The notes beneath the pieces are model-generated. The model saw only the letters and a list, made by a program, of their open reading frames with translations, searched no databases and had not been told where the DNA came from. A program made the translations under genes and the position numbers. Positions 9,328 to 17,453 of a stretch of DNA of 34,333 nt are shown here, one piece after another. The DNA lies in contig DEPQ01000073.1 of NCBI GenBank assembly GCA_002358855.1, positions 1 to 34,333 on the forward strand, written 5' to 3'. Position 1 is the first letter of the stretch, and each line of letters starts with the position of its first letter. This DNA is from Bacteroidales bacterium UBA3388 (GTDB taxonomy: Bacteria; Bacteroidota; Bacteroidia; Bacteroidales; P3).

Positions 9328-9906
9328 ATGAAACGACTATTTGACATAACAGCATCTTTTTTTGGTATAATTATACTCTCTCCCCTACTTATCTTTATTG
9401 GATTGTGGGTAGGACTTTCAAGTAAAGGAGGAGTATTTTACAAACAAATAAGAGTAGGCAAAAACAACAAAGACTTTAAACTCTATAAGTTTCGTTCAAT
9501 GAGAGTAAACTCCGATAAACAAGGATTACTCACAGTTGGAAGCAAAGATTCTCGCATAACAAAGGCAGGATACTTTATAAGAAAATATAAAATTGATGAA
9601 CTACCTCAACTATTCAATGTATTGAAAGGAGATATGAGTTTTGTAGGTCCTCGCCCTGAGGTGAGACGTTATGTAGATTTGTATTCTAAGGAGCAAATGC
9701 AAGTTTTAAAAGTTGCACCTGGCATTACCGATCCCGCATCTATTAAATACCGAAACGAAAACGACCTTTTATCCTCAGCAAACAATCCCGAAGAATATTA
9801 TATTCAATACATAATGCCCGATAAACTCAAAATCAACATTGATTACATTAACAACCGAACATTTTTCAAAGACATCAAAATTATTTTTCAAACAATATTT
9901 GGATAG
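9328..9906 (+). CDS. sugar transferase (initiating phosphoglycosyltransferase, PglC type)
   Basis: A small 192-residue monotopic phosphoglycosyltransferase that moves a sugar-phosphate from a UDP-sugar to undecaprenyl phosphate, the first step of glycan assembly on the inner membrane. One N-terminal re-entrant hydrophobic helix (ITASFFGIIILSPLLIFIGL) precedes the catalytic core. Key motifs are KLYKFRSMR, DELPQLFNVLKGDMSFVGPR with the conserved DE pair, and PGITDPASI. The length corresponds to the minimal PglC form and lacks the four-helix N-terminus of WbaP. It is next to a DegT aminotransferase, as in many glycan loci, but no other glycosyltransferase is nearby. A strong hairpin terminator follows. 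Confidence 0.94.
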   Translation: MKRLFDITASFFGIIILSPLLIFIGLWVGLSSKGGVFYKQIRVGKNNKDFKLYKFRSMRVNSDKQGLLTVGSKDSRITKAGYFIRKYKIDELPQLFNVLKGDMSFVGPRPEVRRYVDLYSKEQMQVLKVAPGITDPASIKYRNENDLLSSANNPEEYYIQYIMPDKLKINIDYINNRTFFKDIKIIFQTIFG

Positions 9907-9925
9907 AAAAAATAAAGACAAAAAG

Positions 9926-9949
9926 AAAGGGAGGAAAAATCCTCCCTTT
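9926..9949. terminator. bidirectional intrinsic terminator between sugar transferase and pruA
   Basis: A perfect 10-bp stem (AAAGGGAGGA at 9926-9935, its complement at 9940-9949) closes a loop of four A. It is T-rich on the + side and A-rich before it, so it can act on both converging genes. Confidence 0.85.
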
Positions 9950-9955
9950 TATTAT

Positions 9956-11581
9956 TTAATCCATAAAAGGATAAGTGAAATCTGTTGGTGGTACGAGGGT
10001 TTCTTTTATACAACGAGGAGATACCCAACGATAAAGATTTAATTCAGAACCTGCTTTATCATTTGTGCCTGAGTTTCTTGCTCCTCCAAATGGTTGATTA
10101 CCTACTACCGCTCCTGTTGGTTTATCATTGATGTAGAAATTACCTGCACTATATCTTAATTTATTCATTGCAGTTGCTATATCATAACGTGAATGTGCAA
10201 AGATTGAACCTGTTAGTGCATAAGGCGAAGTATTATCGCACAATTCTAAGGTTTCTTCATATTTATCTGCATCATATAAGTAAATTGTGATAACAGGACC
10301 AAACAATTCTGTTTCCATAGTTGCGTAATGAGGGTTTGTAGTTAGAATTATAGTAGGTGAAATAAAGTATCCTACGGTTTTATCGCATTTTCCTCCTAAT
10401 ACCACTTGAGCATCAGCATCTACTTTTGCTTTTTCTATGTAAGAGGCAATATTATCAAAGGATTTTTCATCTATTACCGAGTTCATAAAACTTCCCATTT
10501 CCATTGAGGAACCTATTTTAATCTTTTGTGCCATTTCTTTTATGTAAGAGAAGGTTTCGTCCCATATTTCTTTTGGCACGTATGCTCTTGAGGCAGCAGA
10601 ACATTTTTGTCCTTGATATTCAAAAGCACCTCTTACTATTGCAACTGCTAATTGTTTAGGATTTGCAGAAGAATGAGCAAAGATAAAGTCTTTTCCTCCT
10701 GTTTCTCCTACGATTTTTGGATAAGTTTTATAGTTATTTATGTTATCTCCTATCAATTTCCAAAAGTTATTGAAAGTACGAGTTGAACCTGTGAAATGAA
10801 CACCTGCTAAATCCTTTGATGAAAAACATACATCTGATATAACACTTCCATCTCCTGGCACAAAATTGATTACTCCATCAGGAACACCTGCTTCTTGTAA
10901 GATTTTCATTAAGTAATAGTTAGAAAGAACTGCTGTTGTTGCAGGTTTCCAAACTGTAACATTACCCATAAGAACAGGAGATATATTAAGATTACAAGCA
11001 ATAGAAGTAAAGTTGAAAGGAGATATTGCATAAACAAATCCTTCCAATCCTCTATACTCCAATCTATTTATTGCTGTGTTGTCGCTCAAAGGTTGTTGTG
11101 CATAAATCTTTGATGCGTAGTGAACATTGAAACGAAGAAAATCTATTGTCTCACATGCAGAGTCTATTTCTGCTTGGAAAGGATTTTTTCCTTGTCCTAA
11201 CATCGTTGCAGCGTTAATTACATAACGATATTTGCCTGCTAAGAGTTCTGCCGCTCTTAACATAATGCTACAACGGTCTATCCAATGAACATTTTCCCAT
11301 TGTTTTCTAGCTTCAAGTGCTGCTTCAATTGCTTTTTGCACTGTTTCTTTATCTGCTTTATGAAATTTTGCAAGAACATGTGAATGTTCTGTTGGCATAA
11401 CTACATCAGAAACATTTCCTGTTCTTATCTCTTTGCCATTTATTATTATGGGAATTTCTATACATTGATTGTACTGTTTTTCTAATTCTTTTGATAATAA
11501 TTCCCTTTCTTTTGAACCTTTTGCGTAAGCTAATACTGGTTCATTTTTTGGTTGATTAAAGAAAAATGTTGCATTGTTCAT
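9956..11581 (-). CDS. pruA: L-glutamate gamma-semialdehyde (1-pyrroline-5-carboxylate) dehydrogenase
   Basis: This aldehyde dehydrogenase oxidises glutamate semialdehyde, the open form of pyrroline-5-carboxylate, to glutamate with NAD, the last step of proline and arginine breakdown. From the ATG at 11581 it has 541 residues, about the usual length of the single-function form. The catalytic cysteine is in GQKCSAASRAY, the general base region is VGETGGKDFIF, the Rossmann contact is FTGSTRTF, and SPFNFTSIA and ELFGPVITIYLY are family marks. An in-frame ATG at 11617 is rejected because it lies upstream of the predicted transcription start near 11608. No proline dehydrogenase gene is nearby. The gene is transcribed alone. 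Confidence 0.95.
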   Translation of the reverse strand: MNNATFFFNQPKNEPVLAYAKGSKERELLSKELEKQYNQCIEIPIIINGKEIRTGNVSDVVMPTEHSHVLAKFHKADKETVQKAIEAALEARKQWENVHWIDRCSIMLRAAELLAGKYRYVINAATMLGQGKNPFQAEIDSACETIDFLRFNVHYASKIYAQQPLSDNTAINRLEYRGLEGFVYAISPFNFTSIACNLNISPVLMGNVTVWKPATTAVLSNYYLMKILQEAGVPDGVINFVPGDGSVISDVCFSSKDLAGVHFTGSTRTFNNFWKLIGDNINNYKTYPKIVGETGGKDFIFAHSSANPKQLAVAIVRGAFEYQGQKCSAASRAYVPKEIWDETFSYIKEMAQKIKIGSSMEMGSFMNSVIDEKSFDNIASYIEKAKVDADAQVVLGGKCDKTVGYFISPTIILTTNPHYATMETELFGPVITIYLYDADKYEETLELCDNTSPYALTGSIFAHSRYDIATAMNKLRYSAGNFYINDKPTGAVVGNQPFGGARNSGTNDKAGSELNLYRWVSPRCIKETLVPPTDFTYPFMD

Positions 11582-11614
11582 AATCTTTATGTATTTGTTT
11601 ATAAATAATCTTTG

Positions 11615-11646
11615 CAAATGTATATAAATTTTCTTATTAAATCAAA
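11615..11646 (-). promoter_or_regulatory. promoter for pruA
   Basis: On the minus strand TTTG (11646-11643), a 20-base spacer and TACATTTG (11622-11615) match the Bacteroidetes consensus. The start of transcription would fall near 11608, giving a leader of about 27 bases to the ATG at 11581. This supports the shorter pruA start. Confidence 0.65.
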
Positions 11647-11657
11647 AGAAAAAAACG

Positions 11658-11665
11658 TAAATTTG
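11658..11665 (+). promoter_or_regulatory. -7 element for the IPExxxVDY-family gene
   Basis: TAAATTTG matches TAnnTTTG and lies 17 bases before the ATG at 11683. No TTG is seen at the expected -33 distance, so only half of the promoter is convincing. It is divergent from the pruA promoter in the same 101-base gap. Confidence 0.45.
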
Positions 11666-11682
11666 CAGAAATTTTTCAAAGA

Positions 11683-12249
11683 ATGCGAACAAAATTAAAG
11701 TTTACTATTGACGTAACAAGTACTTCTTTACAATCCTCTGACCTAAGTGTATTAGGGATTGTAGCTAATTACAACAATTTTACTTTCGTTGCTCGTGTTA
11801 ATCGTTTCTCTAAATTCAATTTCTATAAGAGTTGTGATTTTGCCTTATGGAAAAAAAATAAAAAAGATAACGATTATTTTACTGCTTACCACTATCGTTA
11901 TAATGAAAGACACTGTGATTTGATTATTGTAAATACAAAAAATAATAATCAAGATACTTTCATTAACAATTGGAAGGACTTCAATTATATTTTGATAGTT
12001 GTGGGAAGAGATAATAAGATTGTTTCAAAGGAAGTCCTTGAAAATATTAAAGCAAACATAAATTACGGAAAAATTTTAAGTTTAGAGAAAGAAACTGTAG
12101 TAGAAAGCGTAAACAAAGTAGTACAAATGGATATATTTTCAGAGACTCAAAATGTAAAAACAGTCAAAACCACCAAACAAGGGATTAGTGCAGAAACCTT
12201 AGATAACTTTTTTATTGCAGTAGAAGATTACTTAACAAACCTAAAATAG
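11683..12249 (+). CDS. IPExxxVDY family protein (divergent)
   Basis: A 188-residue soluble protein with no signal peptide. Its order of elements fits the small Bacteroidetes IPExxxVDY family: a short N-terminal strand, an L-GI segment (LSVLGIVANYNNFTFVARVN), an F..Y.Y segment (FTAYHYRYNE), a strand with NTK, then the position where the family carries IPE-x3-VDY-x-L-I. Here that position reads FINNWKDFNYILIV, so the name-giving residues are largely lost, and ILSLEKE follows as in relatives. The function of the family is unknown; relatives often lie beside pyruvate kinase, which is not the case here. It starts a four-gene run and ends 2 bases before the next gene. Assignment is from remembered pattern, so moderate. 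Confidence 0.5.
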   Translation: MRTKLKFTIDVTSTSLQSSDLSVLGIVANYNNFTFVARVNRFSKFNFYKSCDFALWKKNKKDNDYFTAYHYRYNERHCDLIIVNTKNNNQDTFINNWKDFNYILIVVGRDNKIVSKEVLENIKANINYGKILSLEKETVVESVNKVVQMDIFSETQNVKTVKTTKQGISAETLDNFFIAVEDYLTNLK

Positions 12250-12251
12250 TA

Positions 12252-13238
12252 ATGAGAGATAATAAGTTTTTTAAAAAATTGATTTTATTGCTAAGTCTTG
12301 CCATTATCTCGCTCAATTCGCTTGGTCAAGACAAATTATTATCAATGAAAATAATATATTCTGTTCCTATAATGAAGGCTGAAATAAAGTCTTCTGCAGA
12401 AAAAGATTCTATTCAATACACTTACATTGTGGATAAAAGATTTTGGTGGCAGACTTTTGATAAAATAATTTCCAAAAGCCAGACTCCTTATGACACGTTA
12501 GTCAATCGCTTCTCCAAAACGCTGAAAGAAAAATTTAATCGAGAGTTTTCTGTAGCTGAAACAAAGAATTTAATTGATAATGGAGTAAGAAAAATTGAGT
12601 TTGAAGAAAGATGGTTCTACGATACAAAGACAATGCTTATCAAAAGTGAGGTTTGTGCTTTTCAACCAATCATTACAATTGATACTATCGTACTTGAAGG
12701 AGAGGAATTAGCAGTTAAAGAAATTTTCTCTTACCCTTTGGGTTGGTTTAAGCCGGGAGAGGCAAGTAAAAAAAGCGAAAAAGTAATTATTGCAAGCAAC
12801 ATAGAGTTTACAATGCCTATTTACAACCCTATTCCTTATCAATATTTCTTTAATCATTTGGAAGCAGAATATTCCTTACCATTTTTGGATATGCTTCTTG
12901 CAAAAGCAGAAAACAACTCAATAAAAACTTACGAAACACCTTCGTCTTCAACCTATTTTAATAAAGTTGAAATCATCAAACGACTTGAACATCAAGAAAG
13001 AGAAGTGATTGTGTCAGAGGATTCTTTGGGAAACGTTATGGAAACAGACACTGTAATGAGAATAAAGTACACTTCTGAGGAGATTGACTTTTTTCGCTTT
13101 GGCCAACAATGGATTTTTGATTTAGAGACTTTAACTTTTTACAAGCAAATTAACTATTTTGCTCCTGTGATAAAGCTTACTGCTTCTGATAATTCTTTCA
13201 GAGGTTTCTATCCTTTGTTTTATATACGTAAAGACTAA
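12252..13238 (+). CDS. exported GldN/PorN-like protein, copy 1
   Basis: 328 residues with a signal peptide (KKLILLLSLAIISLNSLG, cut likely near GQ/D). I do not recognise it by name, but it has the GldN hallmark E-x2-W-(F/Y)-x-D followed 18 residues later by P: W121, D124, P139 in EERWFYDTKT...QPI. GldN/PorN is the periplasmic ring protein of type IX secretion. The same pattern recurs at W287, D290, P305 (QQWIFDLETL...APVI) with identical spacing, so the protein seems to be an internal duplication. A ring component or a stand-alone paralogue are both possible; GldK, GldL and GldM are not in the window. It precedes a paralogue by 4 bases. Confidence in export is high, in GldN kinship moderate. 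Confidence 0.5.
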   Translation: MRDNKFFKKLILLLSLAIISLNSLGQDKLLSMKIIYSVPIMKAEIKSSAEKDSIQYTYIVDKRFWWQTFDKIISKSQTPYDTLVNRFSKTLKEKFNREFSVAETKNLIDNGVRKIEFEERWFYDTKTMLIKSEVCAFQPIITIDTIVLEGEELAVKEIFSYPLGWFKPGEASKKSEKVIIASNIEFTMPIYNPIPYQYFFNHLEAEYSLPFLDMLLAKAENNSIKTYETPSSSTYFNKVEIIKRLEHQEREVIVSEDSLGNVMETDTVMRIKYTSEEIDFFRFGQQWIFDLETLTFYKQINYFAPVIKLTASDNSFRGFYPLFYIRKD

Positions 13239-13242
13239 GTTT

Positions 13243-14184
13243 ATGAAAAAGATTATAGTGATTTTGTTTTTGATAATGGGCTTTGGAGTTTCTGCACAAA
13301 GCTATGGGCAACACTCAATAGAGCATGAATTTCATAAAGTAGGCGTTTTCAATCCGCAATGGGAGATTGAACAAATCTTAAACCCTAATAAATATGAACA
13401 TCTTACTGGTTATTTTAGAGAAGTATTGGCCGAAACAATATTTTCTGCCGTAAAAGAAAAGCGAGTTAAGATTTACGATGAAAGAAAACGTGAGATAAAT
13501 CTTGACACTGTCGTAAAATCTATTATAGATTTTGAAAAACAACATTTTAACGTTACTTTGGGAAAAGATTCTGTGTTTTCATACATCAAAAAATACATTT
13601 CTGCCTATCAATTTGAAGAATTCATTGACTACAACTATCAAAACGTTTCTTTAAGCAAAAAAGTAAAGGCATATTGTCCTTATTTGGTAAGATACAAGAG
13701 TTTTTCTTCTGAAACAATTGACACAGTTCAATTAGCATTGTTTTGGATATTTCCAGAAGAAAGCCAAGACAAAAAAGAAATTAAACTATTAGAAATCCCT
13801 GATACTTTGCAATGTGTTCAGAATTTAAAGTATCCTGTTCAAATGCCTTTTTCTACAAGTATGTTTACAAAGATAAACAAAGATGAAATAAAGGTTTATA
13901 AATCTAATGGAGAAGAATTTTCTACAAAAAAAGAAATTGAGGATTTGTTTGTAATGGAAAACACCTACGTTTATTTTGATGAACAAACCGAAGCAGAGAT
14001 TCTTCAAAAAGGATTTTCAGATATAATTCCCGAAGATATAATTGCATTGAGAATTGGAGAGGGTTGGAGTATCAATCCTTTAACTTTGGAGTTTTATAAA
14101 AAGATATATTTCTACCTTCCTTTGTATCAATTTGATGAAAAAGGATTCACTCAATTAGGTTTAAGAATTTATAATAAGAATTAA
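13243..14184 (+). CDS. exported GldN/PorN-like protein, copy 2
   Basis: 313 residues with a signal peptide (KKIIVILFLIMGFGVSAQ). It is a paralogue of the gene just upstream. The C-terminal half has W275 and P293, 18 residues apart (GEGWSINPLTLEFYK...LPLY), with N in place of D. The N-terminal half has the equivalent stretch FIDYNYQNVS...YCPYL at 128-146, with W replaced by I. After it comes ALFWIFPEES at 165-174, which resembles the PLFWIYYPE segment that follows the W...P motif in GldN. The two genes are spaced by 4 bases and followed within 3 bases by a methyltransferase gene. Function is unknown; a part in the type IX machine or envelope is a reasonable but unproven reading. Confidence 0.5.
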   Translation: MKKIIVILFLIMGFGVSAQSYGQHSIEHEFHKVGVFNPQWEIEQILNPNKYEHLTGYFREVLAETIFSAVKEKRVKIYDERKREINLDTVVKSIIDFEKQHFNVTLGKDSVFSYIKKYISAYQFEEFIDYNYQNVSLSKKVKAYCPYLVRYKSFSSETIDTVQLALFWIFPEESQDKKEIKLLEIPDTLQCVQNLKYPVQMPFSTSMFTKINKDEIKVYKSNGEEFSTKKEIEDLFVMENTYVYFDEQTEAEILQKGFSDIIPEDIIALRIGEGWSINPLTLEFYKKIYFYLPLYQFDEKGFTQLGLRIYNKN

Positions 14185-14187
14185 AAA

Positions 14188-14718
14188 ATGAGAGAAAAAC
14201 TTTCAATGGAACAATTAGGAAGAATATCTGTTGATGAATATAAATCCTCAGAAAAATCCCCTTTGATAATAATTGCAGATAATGTTAGAAGTATGCATAA
14301 TGTAGGAAGCATATTTCGCACAAGCGATGCTTTTCTTGTAGAAAAGATTTATTTGTGTGGCATCACTCCTACCCCTCCTCACAGAGAAATTCAAAAGACT
14401 GCACTTGGTGCAACAGAGAGTGTGGATTGGCAATATGCAGAAAACACCTTGGAGGTGGTCAATCAACTAAAAAAAGAAGGGTGGACAATTCTTGCCTTAG
14501 AGCAAACAACAAATAGTGTAATGCTTGATAAACTCAAAGTAGAGAAAGGAGAAAAAATCGCAATAGTTTTAGGCAACGAAGTAGATGGAGTAAATCAAGA
14601 GGTAATAAATCTTTGCGACAAAGCAGTTGAAATTCCTCAATTTGGCACAAAACACTCCTTTAATGTATCGGTTTCTTGCGGAATTATGCTATGGCAGGTT
14701 TATCTTTGTTTAAAATAA
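14188..14718 (+). CDS. TrmH/SpoU-family RNA 2'-O-methyltransferase
   Basis: A 176-residue SPOUT enzyme that uses SAM to methylate a ribose 2'-OH in tRNA or rRNA. Motif 1 is NVRSMHNVGSIFRTSDAF, with the catalytic-type asparagine and arginine. Motif 2 is IVLGNEVDGV and motif 3 is IPQFGTKHSFNVSVSCGIMLW, which together form the trefoil knot and cofactor pocket. The protein is the small single-domain form without the TrmH C-terminal extension or the RlmB N-terminal L30-like domain, so the target (tRNA wobble base as in TrmL, tRNA G18 or rRNA) cannot be told. It is the last gene of the 11683 run. No terminator is evident after it. Confidence 0.92.
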   Translation: MREKLSMEQLGRISVDEYKSSEKSPLIIIADNVRSMHNVGSIFRTSDAFLVEKIYLCGITPTPPHREIQKTALGATESVDWQYAENTLEVVNQLKKEGWTILALEQTTNSVMLDKLKVEKGEKIAIVLGNEVDGVNQEVINLCDKAVEIPQFGTKHSFNVSVSCGIMLWQVYLCLK

Positions 14719-14729
14719 AGACAAACAAA

Positions 14730-14861
14730 CTATTTTCTTAATTTACTTGGACTTACACCTGCAACTCTTTTAAAGAATCTTGAAAAAGCAGTCAAGAAAA
14801 TATTGAAAAATGCTATTGTTTTATATGTTTTTTTATTATATCTTTGCAAACGAAATTTCAA
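14730..14861 (-). pseudogene. remnant of an AraC-type regulator (C-terminal HTH fragment)
   Basis: Reading the minus strand, an open frame without a start codon ends in AFSRFFKRVAGVSPSKLRK and a TAG at 14732-14730. This is the closing helix of an AraC/XylS DNA-binding domain (FsR-x-FKr-x2-G-x-SPs-x-R). Upstream, ...IAFFNIFLT fits a worn version of the second helix-turn-helix, and the frame closes at a TAA just above 14861. Only about 30 of some 280 expected codons are recognisable, so the gene is a relic. It lies in the gap between the SpoU gene and the outer membrane gene and overlaps the latter's promoter. Confidence 0.7.
14816..14846 (+). promoter_or_regulatory. promoter for the outer-membrane-type gene at 14938
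   Basis: TTG at 14816-14818, a 20-base spacer and TATCTTTG at 14839-14846 match the Bacteroidetes consensus. Transcription would start near 14853, leaving a leader of about 85 bases, the longest of the predicted leaders in the window. Confidence 0.6.
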
Positions 14862-14937
14862 TTAAAAATTTTAGCACTAAAAAACAAAAAGAAAAAAGAT
14901 AGTGTCAGTAAGTTATTAATTACAAAATAAAAGAGAT

Positions 14938-15585
14938 ATGAAAAGAGTATTATTATTAGCAATTGCACTATTTATGTGTGGCGTTGCAGTTTCGCAAGAG
15001 AATGAAAAGAAGTTCACGCTTAGCATTCAAGAAAGTTTGTTGCCCTTTGGTGATATAACTTATTTCACAGATAATTTTTATCACGACATAGAAGTAAATT
15101 ATCCTAATGATATTTATTTAAACTATTTGCCGTCTTTTGAATTGGATTATGATAATAAATTTTCGGCACGTTTAAGATTTAATGTTTTAAAAGCAGAATT
15201 TCAGACCCTATTTATTAGCCAAAAAAATATTCTTCCAGGAGATGATAATGAGATAATTGAATTCTTTGATGAAATAACTACTTCTACCTCTTTGGTTTTA
15301 GGATATAATTTTCTAAATAAGTCAAAAGCACATAGATTAAAAGCAAGTGCTATTCTTGGTGCTGCGTATATTTACATGAAAGGAGACGTTCCAGAACCTA
15401 TTAGAATAAGAGGCTCTTGGCATTTTCAAGTTGGAGGAGAGTTATCTTATCAATATTTTTTGCCAAGTACTAATTACCGTTTAGGACTTGGAGCAAGTTG
15501 TGAGTTTTCTTATGTTAATGGTCTTTATTCTCCACATTTTTTAAATTGTAACCTTAACGTAAGTTACAAACTCTTTAATTTCTAA
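14938..15585 (+). CDS. putative outer membrane beta-barrel protein
   Basis: 215 residues with a signal peptide (KRVLLLAIALFMCGVAVSQ, cut before ENEKK). The mature part has alternating short strands rich in aromatic and polar residues (FSARLRFNVLKAEFQTLFI, TSTSLVLGYNF, HRLKASAILGAAYIYM, HFQVGGELSYQYF, YRLGLGASCEFSYV) and ends in LNVSYKLFNF with a C-terminal phenylalanine, the usual end of a BAM-assembled barrel. About eight to ten strands are possible. I do not recognise a named family. It is transcribed alone from its own promoter and ended by a strong hairpin. Confidence 0.65.
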   Translation: MKRVLLLAIALFMCGVAVSQENEKKFTLSIQESLLPFGDITYFTDNFYHDIEVNYPNDIYLNYLPSFELDYDNKFSARLRFNVLKAEFQTLFISQKNILPGDDNEIIEFFDEITTSTSLVLGYNFLNKSKAHRLKASAILGAAYIYMKGDVPEPIRIRGSWHFQVGGELSYQYFLPSTNYRLGLGASCEFSYVNGLYSPHFLNCNLNVSYKLFNF

Positions 15586-15605
15586 AAATAAAACAAAGAA
15601 AAAAC

Positions 15606-15649
15606 AAAATATCTCTTAGGAAGGATTTACCAAACCTAAGAGATATTTT
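15606..15649. terminator. bidirectional terminator hairpin, recurrent type (copy 1)
   Basis: A perfect 15-bp stem (15606-15620 with 15635-15649) encloses a 14-base loop that can add two G-C pairs. It is T-rich after and A-rich before, so it can end both the + gene at 15585 and the - gene at 15744. Its central 30 bases match those at 30559-30588 at 26 positions. Confidence 0.85.
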
Positions 15650-15743
15650 TTTAGTACAATAAGTCTCAAAAAAAAGTCTTTGCTTTTTCAAAATATTTCA
15701 AAGAAAAAAAATAAAAAAACAAAGAAAAATTTTCCTTTTCTTT

Positions 15744-17447
15744 TTATAGTCCTAATTCTTGTTTTATTCTTTCTATTTTTTCAAAAGCAATTGTTTGAAG
15801 AGTTTCTACTTCGCCTTTGTCTTTCATTGGGATTACTATGCTGAAATAGAATTTGATTTTTGGTTCTGTGCCACTTGGACGAACAGATACTTTACTTCCG
15901 CTTTTTAATAGGTATTGTAATACGTTGGATTTTGGTAATTGTGTTTTTTCTGTCTCTAAGTAGTCTATTATTTCAACAACCTCATCGTTATCTAATTGCT
16001 TTGGTGGATTGTTTCTAAAATCCATCATCATTTTTTGAATTTCTTCTGCTCCTGTTTTGCCTTTACGTGTAATGGATACTTGTTTTTCTTGGTAGAATCC
16101 ATACTTTGTGTAAAGTTGAAGTAAGAAATCATATAGGTTTGTGCCTTCTTCTTTTAAGCAAGCAACCATTTCTGCTAATATACAGCAAGCAGAAACGGCG
16201 TCTTTATCTCTTACAAAATCGCCTATTAGGTATCCGAAACTTTCTTCTCCTCCTCCTATGTATCTTTTCTTTCCTTCGTGTTCTCTAATCTTTGAGGCAA
16301 TGTGTTTAAATCCTGTAAGCACATCGAAGTATTCAACAGAAAAATCTTGTGCTATTTTGTTTATTAAGTCTGTTGTTACTACTGTTTTTATTATGTATTC
16401 GTTTCCTTTTAGTGCATTTGCGTTTTTGTTAGCAGAAAGAAGATAGTAGGTCAGTAAACTTGCTGTTTGATTTCCGTTTAGTATAATCCATTCTCCTTTA
16501 TTATCTTTTAAAGCAATCGCTTCTCTATCCGCATCTGGGTCTGTTGCTAAAAGCATATCGGCATCTATTTCTTTTGCAAGTTTTATGCCCATTTCAAGTG
16601 CGGCAGGTTCTTCTGGATTTGGAGAAACGCAGGTCGGGAAATTTCCATCAGGGATTGATTGTTCTTTTACACAGATTACGTTTTCAAATCCGTATGCTTT
16701 CAATGCTTTTGGAACCAAAGAAATTCCTGTTCCGTGAAGTGGGGTATAGACAATCTTTAAGTCTTTTTGTTTTTTTATACACTGGCTATTGATTGATATG
16801 GATTTAACTTTTTCAAGGTAGATTTTGTCCATATCTTCTCCAATGATTGTGATATTTTTATCGTCATCTTGCATCTTGACTTGCGATAAATCTGTTATTG
16901 CATTTACTTTTTCTATCACTAATTCATCATGTGGAGAGGTTAATTGTGCTCCATCGTTCCAATATGCTTTGTATCCGTTGTATTCTTTTGGGTTATGTGA
17001 AGCAGTAAGCATTACTCCTGCATCTGCTTTTAGTTCTCTGACTGCAAAAGATAACTCTGGCGTTGGGCGAATGTCTTCAAAAAGATATACTTTAAAACCA
17101 TTTGCTGCCATAACTCTTGCTGTTATTTTTGCAAAGTCTTTGCTGTTGTTTCTGCTGTCGTATGATATTACGGTTTTTATTTGTTTGCCTTGATTGTTTT
17201 CTGCAATGTAGTTACAGAAACCTTGTGTTGTCATTGCAACTGTGTAACGGTTCATTCTATTTGTGCCAATCCCCATTACGCCTCTTAGTCCTCCTGTTCC
17301 AAATTCTAATGTTCTGTAAAAGGCATCGTTAAATTCGTTTACATTGTTTTCTCTTAGAGATATTATCTCTTGTTTTGCTTGCTCATCTATGCTTGTATTT
17401 AACCATTTTTCTGCATTTAGAACAGCATTTTCATCAAGTTGAGACAT
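15744..17447 (-). CDS. phosphohexomutase (phosphoglucomutase/phosphomannomutase family)
   Basis: A 567-residue alpha-D-phosphohexomutase that shifts phosphate between C1 and C6 of glucose or mannose. The active serine lies in TASHNPKEYNGYKAYW, the magnesium loop is LLATDPDADREA, the sugar-specificity loop is GGGEESFGYL, and the phosphate-binding loop is SVRPSGTEPKIKFY. RGVMGIGTNRMN near residue 55 is the usual N-terminal contact. The length and GEESFG loop are those of the PgcA-like phosphoglucomutase / phosphopentomutase branch, so glucose-1-phosphate is a likely substrate, but mannose cannot be excluded. It ends the leftward run and starts 6 bases after the Sel1 gene. Confidence 0.95.
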   Translation of the reverse strand: MSQLDENAVLNAEKWLNTSIDEQAKQEIISLRENNVNEFNDAFYRTLEFGTGGLRGVMGIGTNRMNRYTVAMTTQGFCNYIAENNQGKQIKTVISYDSRNNSKDFAKITARVMAANGFKVYLFEDIRPTPELSFAVRELKADAGVMLTASHNPKEYNGYKAYWNDGAQLTSPHDELVIEKVNAITDLSQVKMQDDDKNITIIGEDMDKIYLEKVKSISINSQCIKKQKDLKIVYTPLHGTGISLVPKALKAYGFENVICVKEQSIPDGNFPTCVSPNPEEPAALEMGIKLAKEIDADMLLATDPDADREAIALKDNKGEWIILNGNQTASLLTYYLLSANKNANALKGNEYIIKTVVTTDLINKIAQDFSVEYFDVLTGFKHIASKIREHEGKKRYIGGGEESFGYLIGDFVRDKDAVSACCILAEMVACLKEEGTNLYDFLLQLYTKYGFYQEKQVSITRKGKTGAEEIQKMMMDFRNNPPKQLDNDEVVEIIDYLETEKTQLPKSNVLQYLLKSGSKVSVRPSGTEPKIKFYFSIVIPMKDKGEVETLQTIAFEKIERIKQELGL

Positions 17448-17453
17448 AATTGT

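Noticed and set aside
9839..10042. Small + strand frame spanning the terminator
   Set aside because: It overlaps the end of the sugar transferase, crosses a strong terminator hairpin and runs into pruA antisense.
11582..11617. Longer pruA start at 11617
   Set aside because: It lies upstream of the predicted transcription start, and the added residues do not resemble the family.
16141..16446. 101-codon + strand frame inside the phosphohexomutase gene
   Set aside because: Shadow of conserved minus-strand coding sequence with no start context or protein character.
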